Positions 1 to 5,282 of a stretch of 5,674 nucleotides of DNA are shown piece by piece. This DNA is from Candidatus Bathyarchaeota archaeon (GTDB taxonomy: Archaea > Thermoproteota > Bathyarchaeia > TCS64). Both the position numbers and the translations under genes were made by a program. The notes under the pieces were generated by a model that worked only from the letters and a program-made list of their open reading frames with translations, ran no database searches and was not told the DNA's origin. Position 1 is the first letter of the stretch, and each line of letters opens with the position of its first letter. Where the stretch lies: the NCBI GenBank assembly GCA_016867505.1, contig VGJH01000087.1:1-5674 (forward strand). The letters are read 5' to 3'.

Positions 1-36
1 ATAATTATAATGTCATAAATTATTGGGGTAACCTCC

Positions 37-378
37 CTAAGCGCATTTATTTATAATTTTGAATAATTTTTGATCTAGTTCAGTCACAGCCTCTAATCCA
101 ATAATTTCTCCAACTTCTATTCCGCGACAGTATATTTTGAAAGTCGGTGTTCCCATTACTCCCTTTTGTATTGCTAATCTTCTATTTTCTTTACTTTCAA
201 GTACATTCATTCTCAATATCTTAGCCATTGTATCAAATTTGATTGGTAGTTCTTTGACTAAAGGTTCAATTTTAACACAAGTTGGACAATTCTGATGCCA
301 AAACTCAACAATGACTGGTTCAGAAACTTTTAGCACCTCTTTCTCCCAATCCATCCATTGAATGTTTTTTATTGACAT
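37..378 (-). CDS. thioredoxin-fold protein with CPTC active site
   Basis: A 113-residue protein, the usual size of a single thioredoxin domain. What is visible: a beta strand leading into Phe-Trp, then the redox motif Cys-Pro-Thr-Cys (residues 31-34), and the Gly-Thr-Pro segment whose Pro78 is the expected cis-proline facing the active site. There is no signal peptide, so it should be cytosolic. By family knowledge it would reduce or exchange protein disulfides, fed by a thioredoxin reductase that is not in view. The residue before the first Cys is Asn instead of the usual Trp, and the motif is CPTC instead of CGPC, so the partner and redox potential may differ from classical thioredoxin. Two extra Cys lie at about 84 and 112. 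I chose the ATG at 378 because GTGAT, the tail of an archaeal SD, lies 4 nt upstream and a TATA-like box lies about 37 nt upstream. An in-frame GTG at 387 would add three residues. It could also be a glutaredoxin-like or thiol-peroxidase partner. Confidence 0.88.
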   Translation of the reverse strand: MSIKNIQWMDWEKEVLKVSEPVIVEFWHQNCPTCVKIEPLVKELPIKFDTMAKILRMNVLESKENRRLAIQKGVMGTPTFKIYCRGIEVGEIIGLEAVTELDQKLFKIINKCA

Positions 379-382
379 TAGA

Positions 383-387
383 ATCAC
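383..387 (-). promoter_or_regulatory. ribosome binding site of the thioredoxin gene
   Basis: GTGAT, complementary to the end of archaeal 16S rRNA, lies 4 nt before the ATG at 378. It decides the start: the GTG codon that could begin a longer protein is itself part of this site. Confidence 0.5.
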
Positions 388-410
388 TTTAAAAGAATTA
401 GGAAAGGTAG

Positions 411-420
411 AATATATTTA
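411..420 (-). promoter_or_regulatory. TATA-like box upstream of the thioredoxin gene
   Basis: TAAATATATT on the minus strand. Transcription starting about 26 nt downstream would begin near 389 and give a leader of roughly 11 nt that carries the SD. The box lies in a 49-nt gap after the preceding gene. Assigned by position and base composition only. Confidence 0.45.
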
Positions 421-427
421 TTACCAA

Positions 428-772
428 CTACACTTCAGCAAAAGATAAGGTGCCATCACTTATAGTTAATTCATATAACTGATTAGGGTATGGGCGGAGT
501 TTAAAACTCTCTAATTCATCACCAGTAAGTATGAGGGTAAGCTTGGCTAATTCATATTCTTTTGATCCCATGCCAGGCATCATGTTCTGGAAACTTTTTG
601 TTACTTGTACAACCATTTGCCCAATCTCATCTGGTACTTCTGGGTTGGTAACCATCATAACTGGGGGTCTTTGACGAACTTCAGCAAATTCAATTTGAAA
701 GCATTCTCTCCCTTCAAGATCTTTAACTGATTTGACTGACTGTACTTTAAGTCTAATCCTTGAGCTAATCAT
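428..772 (-). CDS. conserved-type archaeal protein of unknown function, possible arcadin-1-like
   Basis: A 114-residue protein with no membrane segment, signal peptide, cysteine metal site or catalytic motif that I can see. It begins with a basic beta-rich stretch (RIRLKVQSVKSVKD). A Pro-rich turn follows, with Pro-Pro-Val-Met-Met near residues 36-40. Next comes a probable amphipathic helix (about 47-65) rich in Met and Gln, and then two beta-like stretches (KLTLILTGDE and YELTISDGTL) at the C-terminus. The layout of beta strands, a central helix and a beta C-terminus at about 110 residues reminds me of the small archaeal proteins annotated as arcadin 1, first described beside crenactin genes. 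That is memory of a family, not an alignment, and no actin-like gene is in the window. It lies 49 nt downstream of prs. The ATG at 772 has no good SD, but a TATA-like box sits where a leaderless transcript would begin near the ATG. A real gene is likely; its function is unknown. Confidence 0.75.
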   Translation of the reverse strand: MISSRIRLKVQSVKSVKDLEGRECFQIEFAEVRQRPPVMMVTNPEVPDEIGQMVVQVTKSFQNMMPGMGSKEYELAKLTLILTGDELESFKLRPYPNQLYELTISDGTLSFAEV

Positions 773-797
773 CCTATTCTACCTTTAAACAAATCAA

Positions 798-811
798 CTA
801 AATATAATAGG
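798..811 (-). promoter_or_regulatory. TATA-like box upstream of the 114-aa gene
   Basis: CCTATTATATTTAG on the minus strand. A start site about 26 nt downstream falls near 779, only a few nt before the ATG at 772, which fits a nearly leaderless mRNA and the lack of a clear SD there. Positional inference. Confidence 0.42.
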
Positions 812-821
812 TATCGGTAAG

Positions 822-1712
822 TTAGCTTATTTCTAATATTTTTTTTGCTACTAAATCAGCGATTGTGACTTTACTGTAAGGTGTCTCAATGCAATCAGAA
901 GCTAAAATCGACTCAGCTCCAGCTCTTAATATTTTTTCTTCAGCACCTCCCATGAAAAGTGCATGCGTGCAAGCTACAGCAACACTTTTAGCACCTTGAT
1001 TTTTCAAACCTGCAACTGCTTGTGCCATTGTTCCACCAGTACTAATAATGTCATCAAAAACGATTGCTTTTTTCCCAATAACATTTAAATCTTTTATTTC
1101 CATAGTCGTTAGACCGGTTTTAATATCACGTACTTTTTCAAATGCTCCATATCCACCATTAAGAATCTCAGATGCTGCTTTAGCTAAACGAACTGCTCCT
1201 TTATCTGGTGATAAGCTGAATGCGTTTTCGTATCCTTTTGACCTATAATATTCGGCTAATAGGGGCGTTATTGACAATTCATGTATTTTTAAAGTGTGAT
1301 TCTCTTCAATCTTTTTTATTGAAGTTGGGTTGTGTGAGTCGCAAATTATTAAATTATTTACTCCCGTTGATTCCAGAAGCCCAAAAACAACATCTAATGT
1401 TAGAGCTTCGCCTTCTTGAAACCTTTTATCTTGGCGTGAATATGATAGATATGGAACAACAGCAGTGATCTGTTTTGCACCGTAATCCTTTACTGTCTTT
1501 GACATTACAAGCAATTGCATTAATTTTTGATCTGGTAGTGGAGCAGTTGTTTGAACAATTATTATATGCTCATTTTTTACATTTGCCAAAATTCTGATGA
1601 AACTTTCTCCATCAGGGAAAAGGCGATGCTCCACTGGTTTATTAACAATTCCTGCAGCATTCGCTATTCGTTCTCCAAGCTCCCTTGAAGCTGGACCTGA
1701 AAGAAGCATCAT
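822..1712 (-). CDS. prs: ribose-phosphate pyrophosphokinase (PRPP synthetase)
   Basis: Makes 5-phosphoribosyl 1-diphosphate from ribose 5-phosphate and ATP. PRPP is the shared precursor of purines, pyrimidines, histidine, tryptophan and NAD. The enzyme is soluble and cytosolic. At 296 residues it has the short archaeal length; many bacterial enzymes are nearer 310-320. Visible landmarks in order: the N-terminal strand and Ser-Gly-Pro-Ala-Ser; Phe-Pro-Asp-Gly-Glu (32-36); the ATP-binding flexible loop with RQDKRF (93-98); the metal/ATP signature Asp-Ser-His (125-127), where many homologues have Asp-x-His; the catalytic-type Lys171 in SPDKGA; and the PRPP-binding loop DDIISTGGT (220-228). All key elements are intact, so it should be active. 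There are tandem ATG codons at 1712 and 1709; homologues begin just before the first strand, so either is possible. A TATA-like box about 29 nt upstream with no SD suggests a leaderless transcript. It follows the AN1/M50 gene by 37 nt. Confidence 0.97.
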   Translation of the reverse strand: MMLLSGPASRELGERIANAAGIVNKPVEHRLFPDGESFIRILANVKNEHIIIVQTTAPLPDQKLMQLLVMSKTVKDYGAKQITAVVPYLSYSRQDKRFQEGEALTLDVVFGLLESTGVNNLIICDSHNPTSIKKIEENHTLKIHELSITPLLAEYYRSKGYENAFSLSPDKGAVRLAKAASEILNGGYGAFEKVRDIKTGLTTMEIKDLNVIGKKAIVFDDIISTGGTMAQAVAGLKNQGAKSVAVACTHALFMGGAEEKILRAGAESILASDCIETPYSKVTIADLVAKKILEIS

Positions 1713-1735
1713 ATATTGTAAATAAAGATAGAAGT

Positions 1736-1747
1736 GATAAATAAATT
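1736..1747 (-). promoter_or_regulatory. TATA-like box upstream of prs
   Basis: AATTTATTTATC on the minus strand, inside the 37-nt gap after the AN1/M50 gene. A start about 26 nt downstream would be near 1715, three nt before the first ATG of prs. No Shine-Dalgarno is present between box and gene, which favours leaderless translation. The gap is AT-rich throughout, so the assignment is tentative. Confidence 0.4.
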
Positions 1748-1749
1748 AT

Positions 1750-2550
1750 TTAGAACCAAATGAATCCAAACATCAATCCAGCTAAAATTACTAATATTAG
1801 CCAAGCTAATTTACTCCATTTAAAAATCTTCATTCCATCAAAAATCCCGAATGGAATCAAATTAAATAATGCTAAACCCGAATTTACTGCCATACCATAA
1901 ATCGCTAATTCGGCAATAGTATAATTTGATGTTATCAAAAAGATTATGAAGAAAATAAGAGCTTGTGTAATATTTGTTGCTGGTCCGACAACGGAGACCT
2001 TACCGTATTCATCCCATCGCAACATTCCTGCAATCATAACAGCTCCAGGAGCTACAAACATAACTGGAAAAATAGATGTTTGAACAAGAAGAAATGATAG
2101 TAATGTAAGCATCATTCCTGAAGCACTTATCCTAAATTCAGCCCATAAGCCCAACCTCTGCGCAGCAAATTTATGGGCTAACTCATGTAGAATAAATGCA
2201 GAAGTTAAAATAAGTAACGCTGCAATTACAATTAAAGGTTCAATAAATAGGTAATCCCATAATCTTATCAAAGGTGAAATAATAATCACCGATAACCCGA
2301 GAGCAAGGTCCTTAAGTTCCTGTCTGCTAAACCAGTAAGGCCTTATAACTCGCGAACTTGTGTATGAGCTTCCATAAGGATTACTTGAAGTGCTATAACT
2401 ACCAATGAAGACATTGTTTCGTGGCTGTCTAAAATTTCCTGAACAATTATGTAATTCAGGTAACCTATGCTCATCACAGAAGTAACTACCACAATATGTA
2501 CATCTATATGGCATAAACGTCTCTACACCACATTTATCGCATTTAACCAT
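1750..2550 (-). CDS. AN1-type zinc finger / M50 site-2-protease-like membrane metalloprotease
   Basis: A 266-residue fusion. Residues 1-36 form an AN1-type zinc finger with ligand-like residues C4, C7, C17, C20, C25, H28, H34 and C36, including the typical Phe-Cys-x-x-His-Arg-Leu-Pro segment. A Ser/Tyr/Asn-rich linker (about 45-70) follows. The rest is hydrophobic, with about six membrane segments (roughly 82-98, 104-122, 147-175, 195-208, 212-230, 248-264). The M50 zinc site HELAH is at 122-126, and the second M50 motif, Asn-x-x-Pro...Asp-Gly, is at 230-239, where the Asp is expected as the third zinc ligand. So it has the parts of an intramembrane zinc protease of the S2P family, with a cytosolic zinc finger that could bind protein, ubiquitin-like or nucleic-acid partners. 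The partner and substrate cannot be told. The ATG at 2550 is supported by GGAG 6 nt upstream and a TATA-like box. Similar AN1-M50 fusions are known to me from TACK archaea. Confidence 0.92.
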   Translation of the reverse strand: MVKCDKCGVETFMPYRCTYCGSYFCDEHRLPELHNCSGNFRQPRNNVFIGSYSTSSNPYGSSYTSSRVIRPYWFSRQELKDLALGLSVIIISPLIRLWDYLFIEPLIVIAALLILTSAFILHELAHKFAAQRLGLWAEFRISASGMMLTLLSFLLVQTSIFPVMFVAPGAVMIAGMLRWDEYGKVSVVGPATNITQALIFFIIFLITSNYTIAELAIYGMAVNSGLALFNLIPFGIFDGMKIFKWSKLAWLILVILAGLMFGFIWF

Positions 2551-2556
2551 ATGAAG

Positions 2557-2560
2557 CTCC
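2557..2560 (-). promoter_or_regulatory. ribosome binding site of the AN1/M50 gene
   Basis: GGAG lies 6 nt before the ATG at 2550 and fixes the start so that the first zinc-finger cysteine is residue 4. Confidence 0.6.
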
Positions 2561-2580
2561 TGCGAATTACATTATACTCA

Positions 2581-2595
2581 GAATATTAAATATTT
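2581..2595 (-). promoter_or_regulatory. TATA-like box upstream of the AN1/M50 gene
   Basis: AAATATTTAATATTC on the minus strand. A start about 26 nt downstream falls near 2562 and gives a leader of about 12 nt carrying the GGAG site. A second weaker candidate, GTATAAT near 2573-2579, would start transcription on the ATG itself and lose the SD, so I prefer the first. Confidence 0.45.
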
Positions 2596-2597
2596 GG

Positions 2598-2656
2598 AAA
2601 AAAATGTTTAATTTTAAATAAAAATCATTTTAAAGAAGAAAATAACCGTAAAAAAA
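2598..2656 (-). terminator. T-rich archaeal-type terminator after the E1-beta gene
   Basis: On the coding strand the E1-beta stop codon is followed at once by a run of six T. Further T-rich runs follow: TTTTCTTCTTT, TTTTTATTT and a T7 ending at 2598. I see no strong hairpin. Archaeal RNA polymerase is known to stop at such T tracts, so this likely ends the E1 transcript before the promoter of the next gene. The rest of the 106-nt gap holds that promoter and SD and no gene. Confidence 0.5.
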
Positions 2657-3631
2657 TTATTCACCAATTACTTTTTGGATTAATTTTTCAATTTTTTCAG
2701 CATTTGGTAATAATTCTCTTTCAAGGCGTGGATTAAAGGGGAATGGAGTGTTTGGCGTAGCTAACCTATAAATTGGTCCTTTTAATTGTTTGAAAGCTTT
2801 CTCTGCTGCAAGAGCAGCAATTTCAGCGCTGAATCCACAATATCTATAATCTTCATCTACTACAATTAATCTACCAGTTTTTTGCAACGATTTTAAGATA
2901 GTTTCTTCATCCAGTGGATAAATTGTTCGGGGATCAATAACCTCAACACTTACTTTATTTTTTATTTTTTCTGCTGCTTTAAGCGATTCATGTAACATCA
3001 GTCCTGAAGCAACTATTGTTACATCGTTTCCTTCATTACATGTGTTTGCTACACCTAAGGGAATTGTGTATTCTTCTTTTGGTACATTACCTTTTACATT
3101 GTAAAGTAATCTATGTTCAAGAAAGACTTTAGGACAATTTTCTCTAATGCTACTAGTCAGTAATCCTTTTGCATCATAGGGAGTGCTTGGTAAAACTACT
3201 TTGATCCCAGGCATGTGGGCAAAAAGTGAGTATAGGCTTTCACTATGAGTTGCTCCTGAGCTAGTTCCTGCTCCAATCACAGCTCTAAGTGTAATTGGTA
3301 TCTTGACTGCTCCACCACTCATGTATGTTGTTTTTCCCATTTGGTTTAGTATCTGATCCATTGCTACTAAGCCAAAATCGACAAGCATTAATTCAACGAT
3401 TGGTCTGAGACCAGTTATAGCTGCTCCTATCCCTGCACCTATGAATGAAGTTTCTGAAATTGGTGCATCTCTTACCCTTTCTCTACCGAAAGCGTCTTTC
3501 AACCCTTTTGTGGGTCCACGGAAACTGCTTGAAACATTCTCACCTAGTAAGATGATGTCTGAATTTTTTTTCATTTCATTAAACATTGCTTCATTTAAAG
3601 CTTCAGACATTGTGATTATTCTTTCAGGCAT
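2657..3631 (-). CDS. 2-oxoacid dehydrogenase E1 component, beta subunit (pyruvate/acetoin/branched-chain type)
   Basis: A 324-residue beta subunit of a ThDP-dependent heterotetrameric E1 (PdhB/AcoB/BkdA2 group), full length for the family. The N-terminal pyrimidine-binding domain (about 1-175) has LGENV at 29-33 and Pro-Ile-Ser-Glu with Glu60, the residue expected to activate the ThDP aminopyrimidine. It also has Ala-Met-Asp-Gln (90-93), the YMSGG segment (103-107), and active-site-type His129 in THSES where relatives have QHSQ. A transketolase C-terminal domain (about 195-315) follows, with VIDPRTIYPLD and the terminal TPFPF segment. The catalytic residues look intact, unlike those of its partner alpha subunit. 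It should pair with the upstream E1-alpha to decarboxylate a 2-oxoacid and pass the acyl group to a lipoyl-E2, but no E2 or E3 is in view and the substrate cannot be read from sequence. Its ATG overlaps the alpha stop as TAATG, with GGAGGTG 7 nt upstream, so translation is coupled for equal subunit output. Confidence 0.93.
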   Translation of the reverse strand: MPERIITMSEALNEAMFNEMKKNSDIILLGENVSSSFRGPTKGLKDAFGRERVRDAPISETSFIGAGIGAAITGLRPIVELMLVDFGLVAMDQILNQMGKTTYMSGGAVKIPITLRAVIGAGTSSGATHSESLYSLFAHMPGIKVVLPSTPYDAKGLLTSSIRENCPKVFLEHRLLYNVKGNVPKEEYTIPLGVANTCNEGNDVTIVASGLMLHESLKAAEKIKNKVSVEVIDPRTIYPLDEETILKSLQKTGRLIVVDEDYRYCGFSAEIAALAAEKAFKQLKGPIYRLATPNTPFPFNPRLERELLPNAEKIEKLIQKVIGE

Positions 3632-4605
3632 TAGAATGCACCTCCAAAAACATCAGTATATGCCTCTTTAATATCTGGTTCAGGACTTGAAAGCGCAAAT
3701 TTAACCGCTTTTTGAACTAATTCTAATTCTTCTAATCTAATTTTTTCTTCAGTATCCTTCTTCAGTATTTGTCTGATTCTAAGTTTATGTTCGAGAACAT
3801 CAATTGGGCAGAATGGTTTGTCTTTTTCATTAGCTTCAAGTCTTCCTTCCAAGTTGCCCTCGAATTGATGAACTTTAAATTCAAGAAGTGTAGGGCCTTT
3901 TCCTGATCTAGCTCGATTAATAGCTTCTCCAGCTACTCGATAGACTTCTTCAACATCCCATCCATCATGAGTTGAACCAGGCATACCATAACCTGCTGCA
4001 CGAATTGATACATTATCAATCGTTAATTGTGGATAATCCATTTCGTGGCCTAGCATTCTCTGAACTACTGGACTGCTGTTTTCACAAATGAAGACGATTG
4101 GTAAATTCCAGCAAGCAGCTAGGTTTAATGTTTCTTGGATACCACCTTGATTGCTTCCTCCCTCACCAAAATATGATACTGTAACCCTTCCATCATTTTT
4201 TATTTGGTTCCTTAAAGCATATCCTGCACACATAGGGACACTTGCACCAACGATTCCATTTGCACCTAAACATCCTGTTTCAGGATCAAATATGTGATAC
4301 GAGCCAGCTTTACCTTTATTGAATCCCGTTGCTTTACCACATAATTCCGCTGTAAGCTTATCCAGATTAATTCCTTTAGCAATTAAGTGCCCTACTGGTC
4401 GATGAGTGCTACCAATCTGGTCATCTTTTTTAAGATGTGCTGATACTCCTGTGGCTACTCCTTCTTGACCAGTATACATACCAAACCTTGCAGGAATTTT
4501 ACCTTCTCTGGAAAGAGTTCTCAGGGTTGTCTCATATGTTCTAATTCTTATCATTACTCGATATAATTCCAGAAATTTATCATTATCTAGAACAATTTTT
4601 GACAT
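3631..4605 (-). CDS. 2-oxoacid dehydrogenase E1 component, alpha subunit, with altered ThDP motif
   Basis: A 324-residue alpha subunit (PdhA/AcoA/BkdA1 group), partner of the coupled beta subunit downstream. Family landmarks: YTGQEGV (44-50), STHRPVGHLIAKG (66-78), KGKAGSYH (97-104), LGANGIVGASVP (113-124), and the ThDP region from 147 to 177 (GEGGSNQGG ... LPIVFICENSS). DGWDVEEV (214-221) and KGPTLLEFKVHQFEG (236-250) follow. By family knowledge E1 decarboxylates a 2-oxoacid on ThDP. Several normally conserved positions differ: the Mg ligand Asp of GDG is Glu148; the second Asn of the NN motif is Ser177; His-Gly-His becomes Pro-Val-Gly-His (70-73); and the Arg-Gly-His loop reads Glu-Gly-Asn (249-251). 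The fold looks sound and there is no frameshift, so this is a divergent enzyme rather than a pseudogene. I prefer the ATG at 4605, which matches the family N-terminus; an in-frame TTG at 4647 would add 14 residues. No SD precedes either start. Substrate unknown. Confidence 0.9.
   Translation of the reverse strand: MSKIVLDNDKFLELYRVMIRIRTYETTLRTLSREGKIPARFGMYTGQEGVATGVSAHLKKDDQIGSTHRPVGHLIAKGINLDKLTAELCGKATGFNKGKAGSYHIFDPETGCLGANGIVGASVPMCAGYALRNQIKNDGRVTVSYFGEGGSNQGGIQETLNLAACWNLPIVFICENSSPVVQRMLGHEMDYPQLTIDNVSIRAAGYGMPGSTHDGWDVEEVYRVAGEAINRARSGKGPTLLEFKVHQFEGNLEGRLEANEKDKPFCPIDVLEHKLRIRQILKKDTEEKIRLEELELVQKAVKFALSSPEPDIKEAYTDVFGGAF
3639..3645 (-). promoter_or_regulatory. Shine-Dalgarno of E1-beta inside the end of E1-alpha
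   Basis: GGAGGTG lies 7 nt before the ATG at 3631 and is the strongest SD in the window. It doubles as codons for the C-terminal Gly-Gly of E1-alpha. With the TAATG stop/start overlap it indicates translational coupling of the two subunits. Confidence 0.8.
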
Positions 4606-4639
4606 AAGGTATGAGGTGATTCCTAGGAATTTATCATTA
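4566..4639 (-). repeat. imperfect direct repeat around the E1-alpha start, offset 54 nt
   Basis: About 20 nt at 4619-4639 recurs at 4566-4585 with one mismatch and one indel; a 12-nt core (TAATGATAAATT on the minus strand) is identical. The right copy lies in the leader and the left copy lies inside the gene, where it codes for Asn-Asp-Lys-Phe-Leu. The offset is a multiple of three, so both copies read the same peptide in one frame. It looks like a partial local duplication or a duplicated regulatory site. Confidence 0.6.
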
Positions 4640-4647
4640 ACTAACAA

Positions 4648-4656
4648 GTATTTAGT
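4648..4656 (-). promoter_or_regulatory. weak TATA-like box upstream of E1-alpha
   Basis: ACTAAATAC on the minus strand, just after the T-rich stretch in the 68-nt gap behind iorB. It would start transcription near 4626. GATAAATT near 4629-4636 is an alternative that would make the mRNA leaderless at 4605. Either would let the E1 genes be expressed apart from iorAB. Weak evidence. Confidence 0.22.
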
Positions 4657-4667
4657 AAAAAGAAAAA
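4657..4667 (-). terminator. possible T-rich terminator after iorB
   Basis: TTTTTCTTTTT on the coding strand begins 6 nt past the iorB stop codon. There is no hairpin. It fits an archaeal T-tract terminator but could also be partial read-through into the E1 genes. Confidence 0.35.
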
Positions 4668-4673
4668 TTGTAT

Positions 4674-5282
4674 CTATTTCCCTGCTTTTTGTCCAATTTC
4701 ATAAGCTTTCAGGTTTGCTTCGATTGTTCTTTCTGGGACATTACGCTTTATTGCTTTTTTAATTGCTTCTGAATCAATTGGAAAATCTTTCTGTATTGAT
4801 GCTGCTCCCAATAATACGATATTTTCTGTTCGTGGATTTCCTGCTTCTATTGCCAGTTTATTTGCTTCAAGTCCAATAATGTTCTCAGTGACTTTTTTTA
4901 ATTGTTGAGTAATTTGTTCTAATGTAACATACAATCTTTTTTCTTGTCTATTTTTAATAATTGGGGCAGTCTCTAGAGGTGGATGCATTATTCTATTATT
5001 CATGACAATGATTCCACCCTCCTTCAAGTATTCAATATATCTTAAAGCCTCCATTCCCTCCATCGCTATAATCATGTCAGCTAAGCCATATGGTATAAGT
5101 GGCGAATTTGTATCACCTATTCTTACATGAGCAGAAATGCTTCCACTTCTTTGAGCTAATCCGTGTTGTGCGCCAACAATTATTGGGTAATCTTTCAGAA
5201 TGCACGCGTCACCCATGATTTGGGATAAAAGCATTAGACCTTGTCCGCCAACACCAGATAATAAAATATTATATGAATTCAT
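4674..5282 (-). CDS. iorB: indolepyruvate:ferredoxin oxidoreductase, beta subunit
   Basis: A 202-residue protein, the usual length of IorB. It has the gamma-type domain of the pyruvate:ferredoxin oxidoreductase superfamily. The N-terminus has the typical strand and Gly-rich turn Ser-Gly-Val-Gly-Gly-Gln-Gly (9-15), then QHGLAQRSGSISAHVRIG (39-56), the hallmark of this family, and LIPYGLADMIIAMEGMEAL (62-80). With IorA it converts indolepyruvate or other aryl 2-oxoacids plus CoA to aryl-acetyl-CoA and CO2 while reducing ferredoxin. This is the step archaea use to ferment aromatic amino acids after transamination, or to run in reverse for synthesis. It is cytosolic. The ATG at 5282 overlaps the iorA stop as ATGA and has GGAGGA 8 nt upstream. 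An in-frame start at 5345 would lie deep inside iorA and add 21 residues with no family match, so I reject it. Confidence 0.94.
   Translation of the reverse strand: MNSYNILLSGVGGQGLMLLSQIMGDACILKDYPIIVGAQHGLAQRSGSISAHVRIGDTNSPLIPYGLADMIIAMEGMEALRYIEYLKEGGIIVMNNRIMHPPLETAPIIKNRQEKRLYVTLEQITQQLKKVTENIIGLEANKLAIEAGNPRTENIVLLGAASIQKDFPIDSEAIKKAIKRNVPERTIEANLKAYEIGQKAGK

Noticed and set aside
1..36. GGAGGT just after the thioredoxin stop followed by an ATG at 16, and a near-palindrome at 25-36
   Set aside because: The ATG is followed by a stop after three codons and the spacing of 15 nt is too long. The palindrome is short and imperfect, so neither a gene nor a terminator can be supported.
379..387. 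GTG start for the thioredoxin gene
   Set aside because: This GTG is part of the GTGAT SD that serves the ATG at 378, and it falls almost on the predicted transcript start.
1048..1468. Two overlapping open frames on the plus strand (1048-1248 and 1220-1468)
   Set aside because: They lie opposite prs, whose motifs are intact and full length. Their translations show no family pattern, and neither has a promoter or SD that I can see.
3441..3671. Open frame on the plus strand
   Set aside because: It lies opposite the E1-beta start and the E1-alpha end. Both minus-strand proteins are clearly real, so this is a shadow.
4606..4647. TTG start for E1-alpha with 14 extra residues
   Set aside because: TTG is a rare start, no SD precedes it, and the family N-terminus aligns with the ATG at 4605. 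It remains possible because the frame is open.
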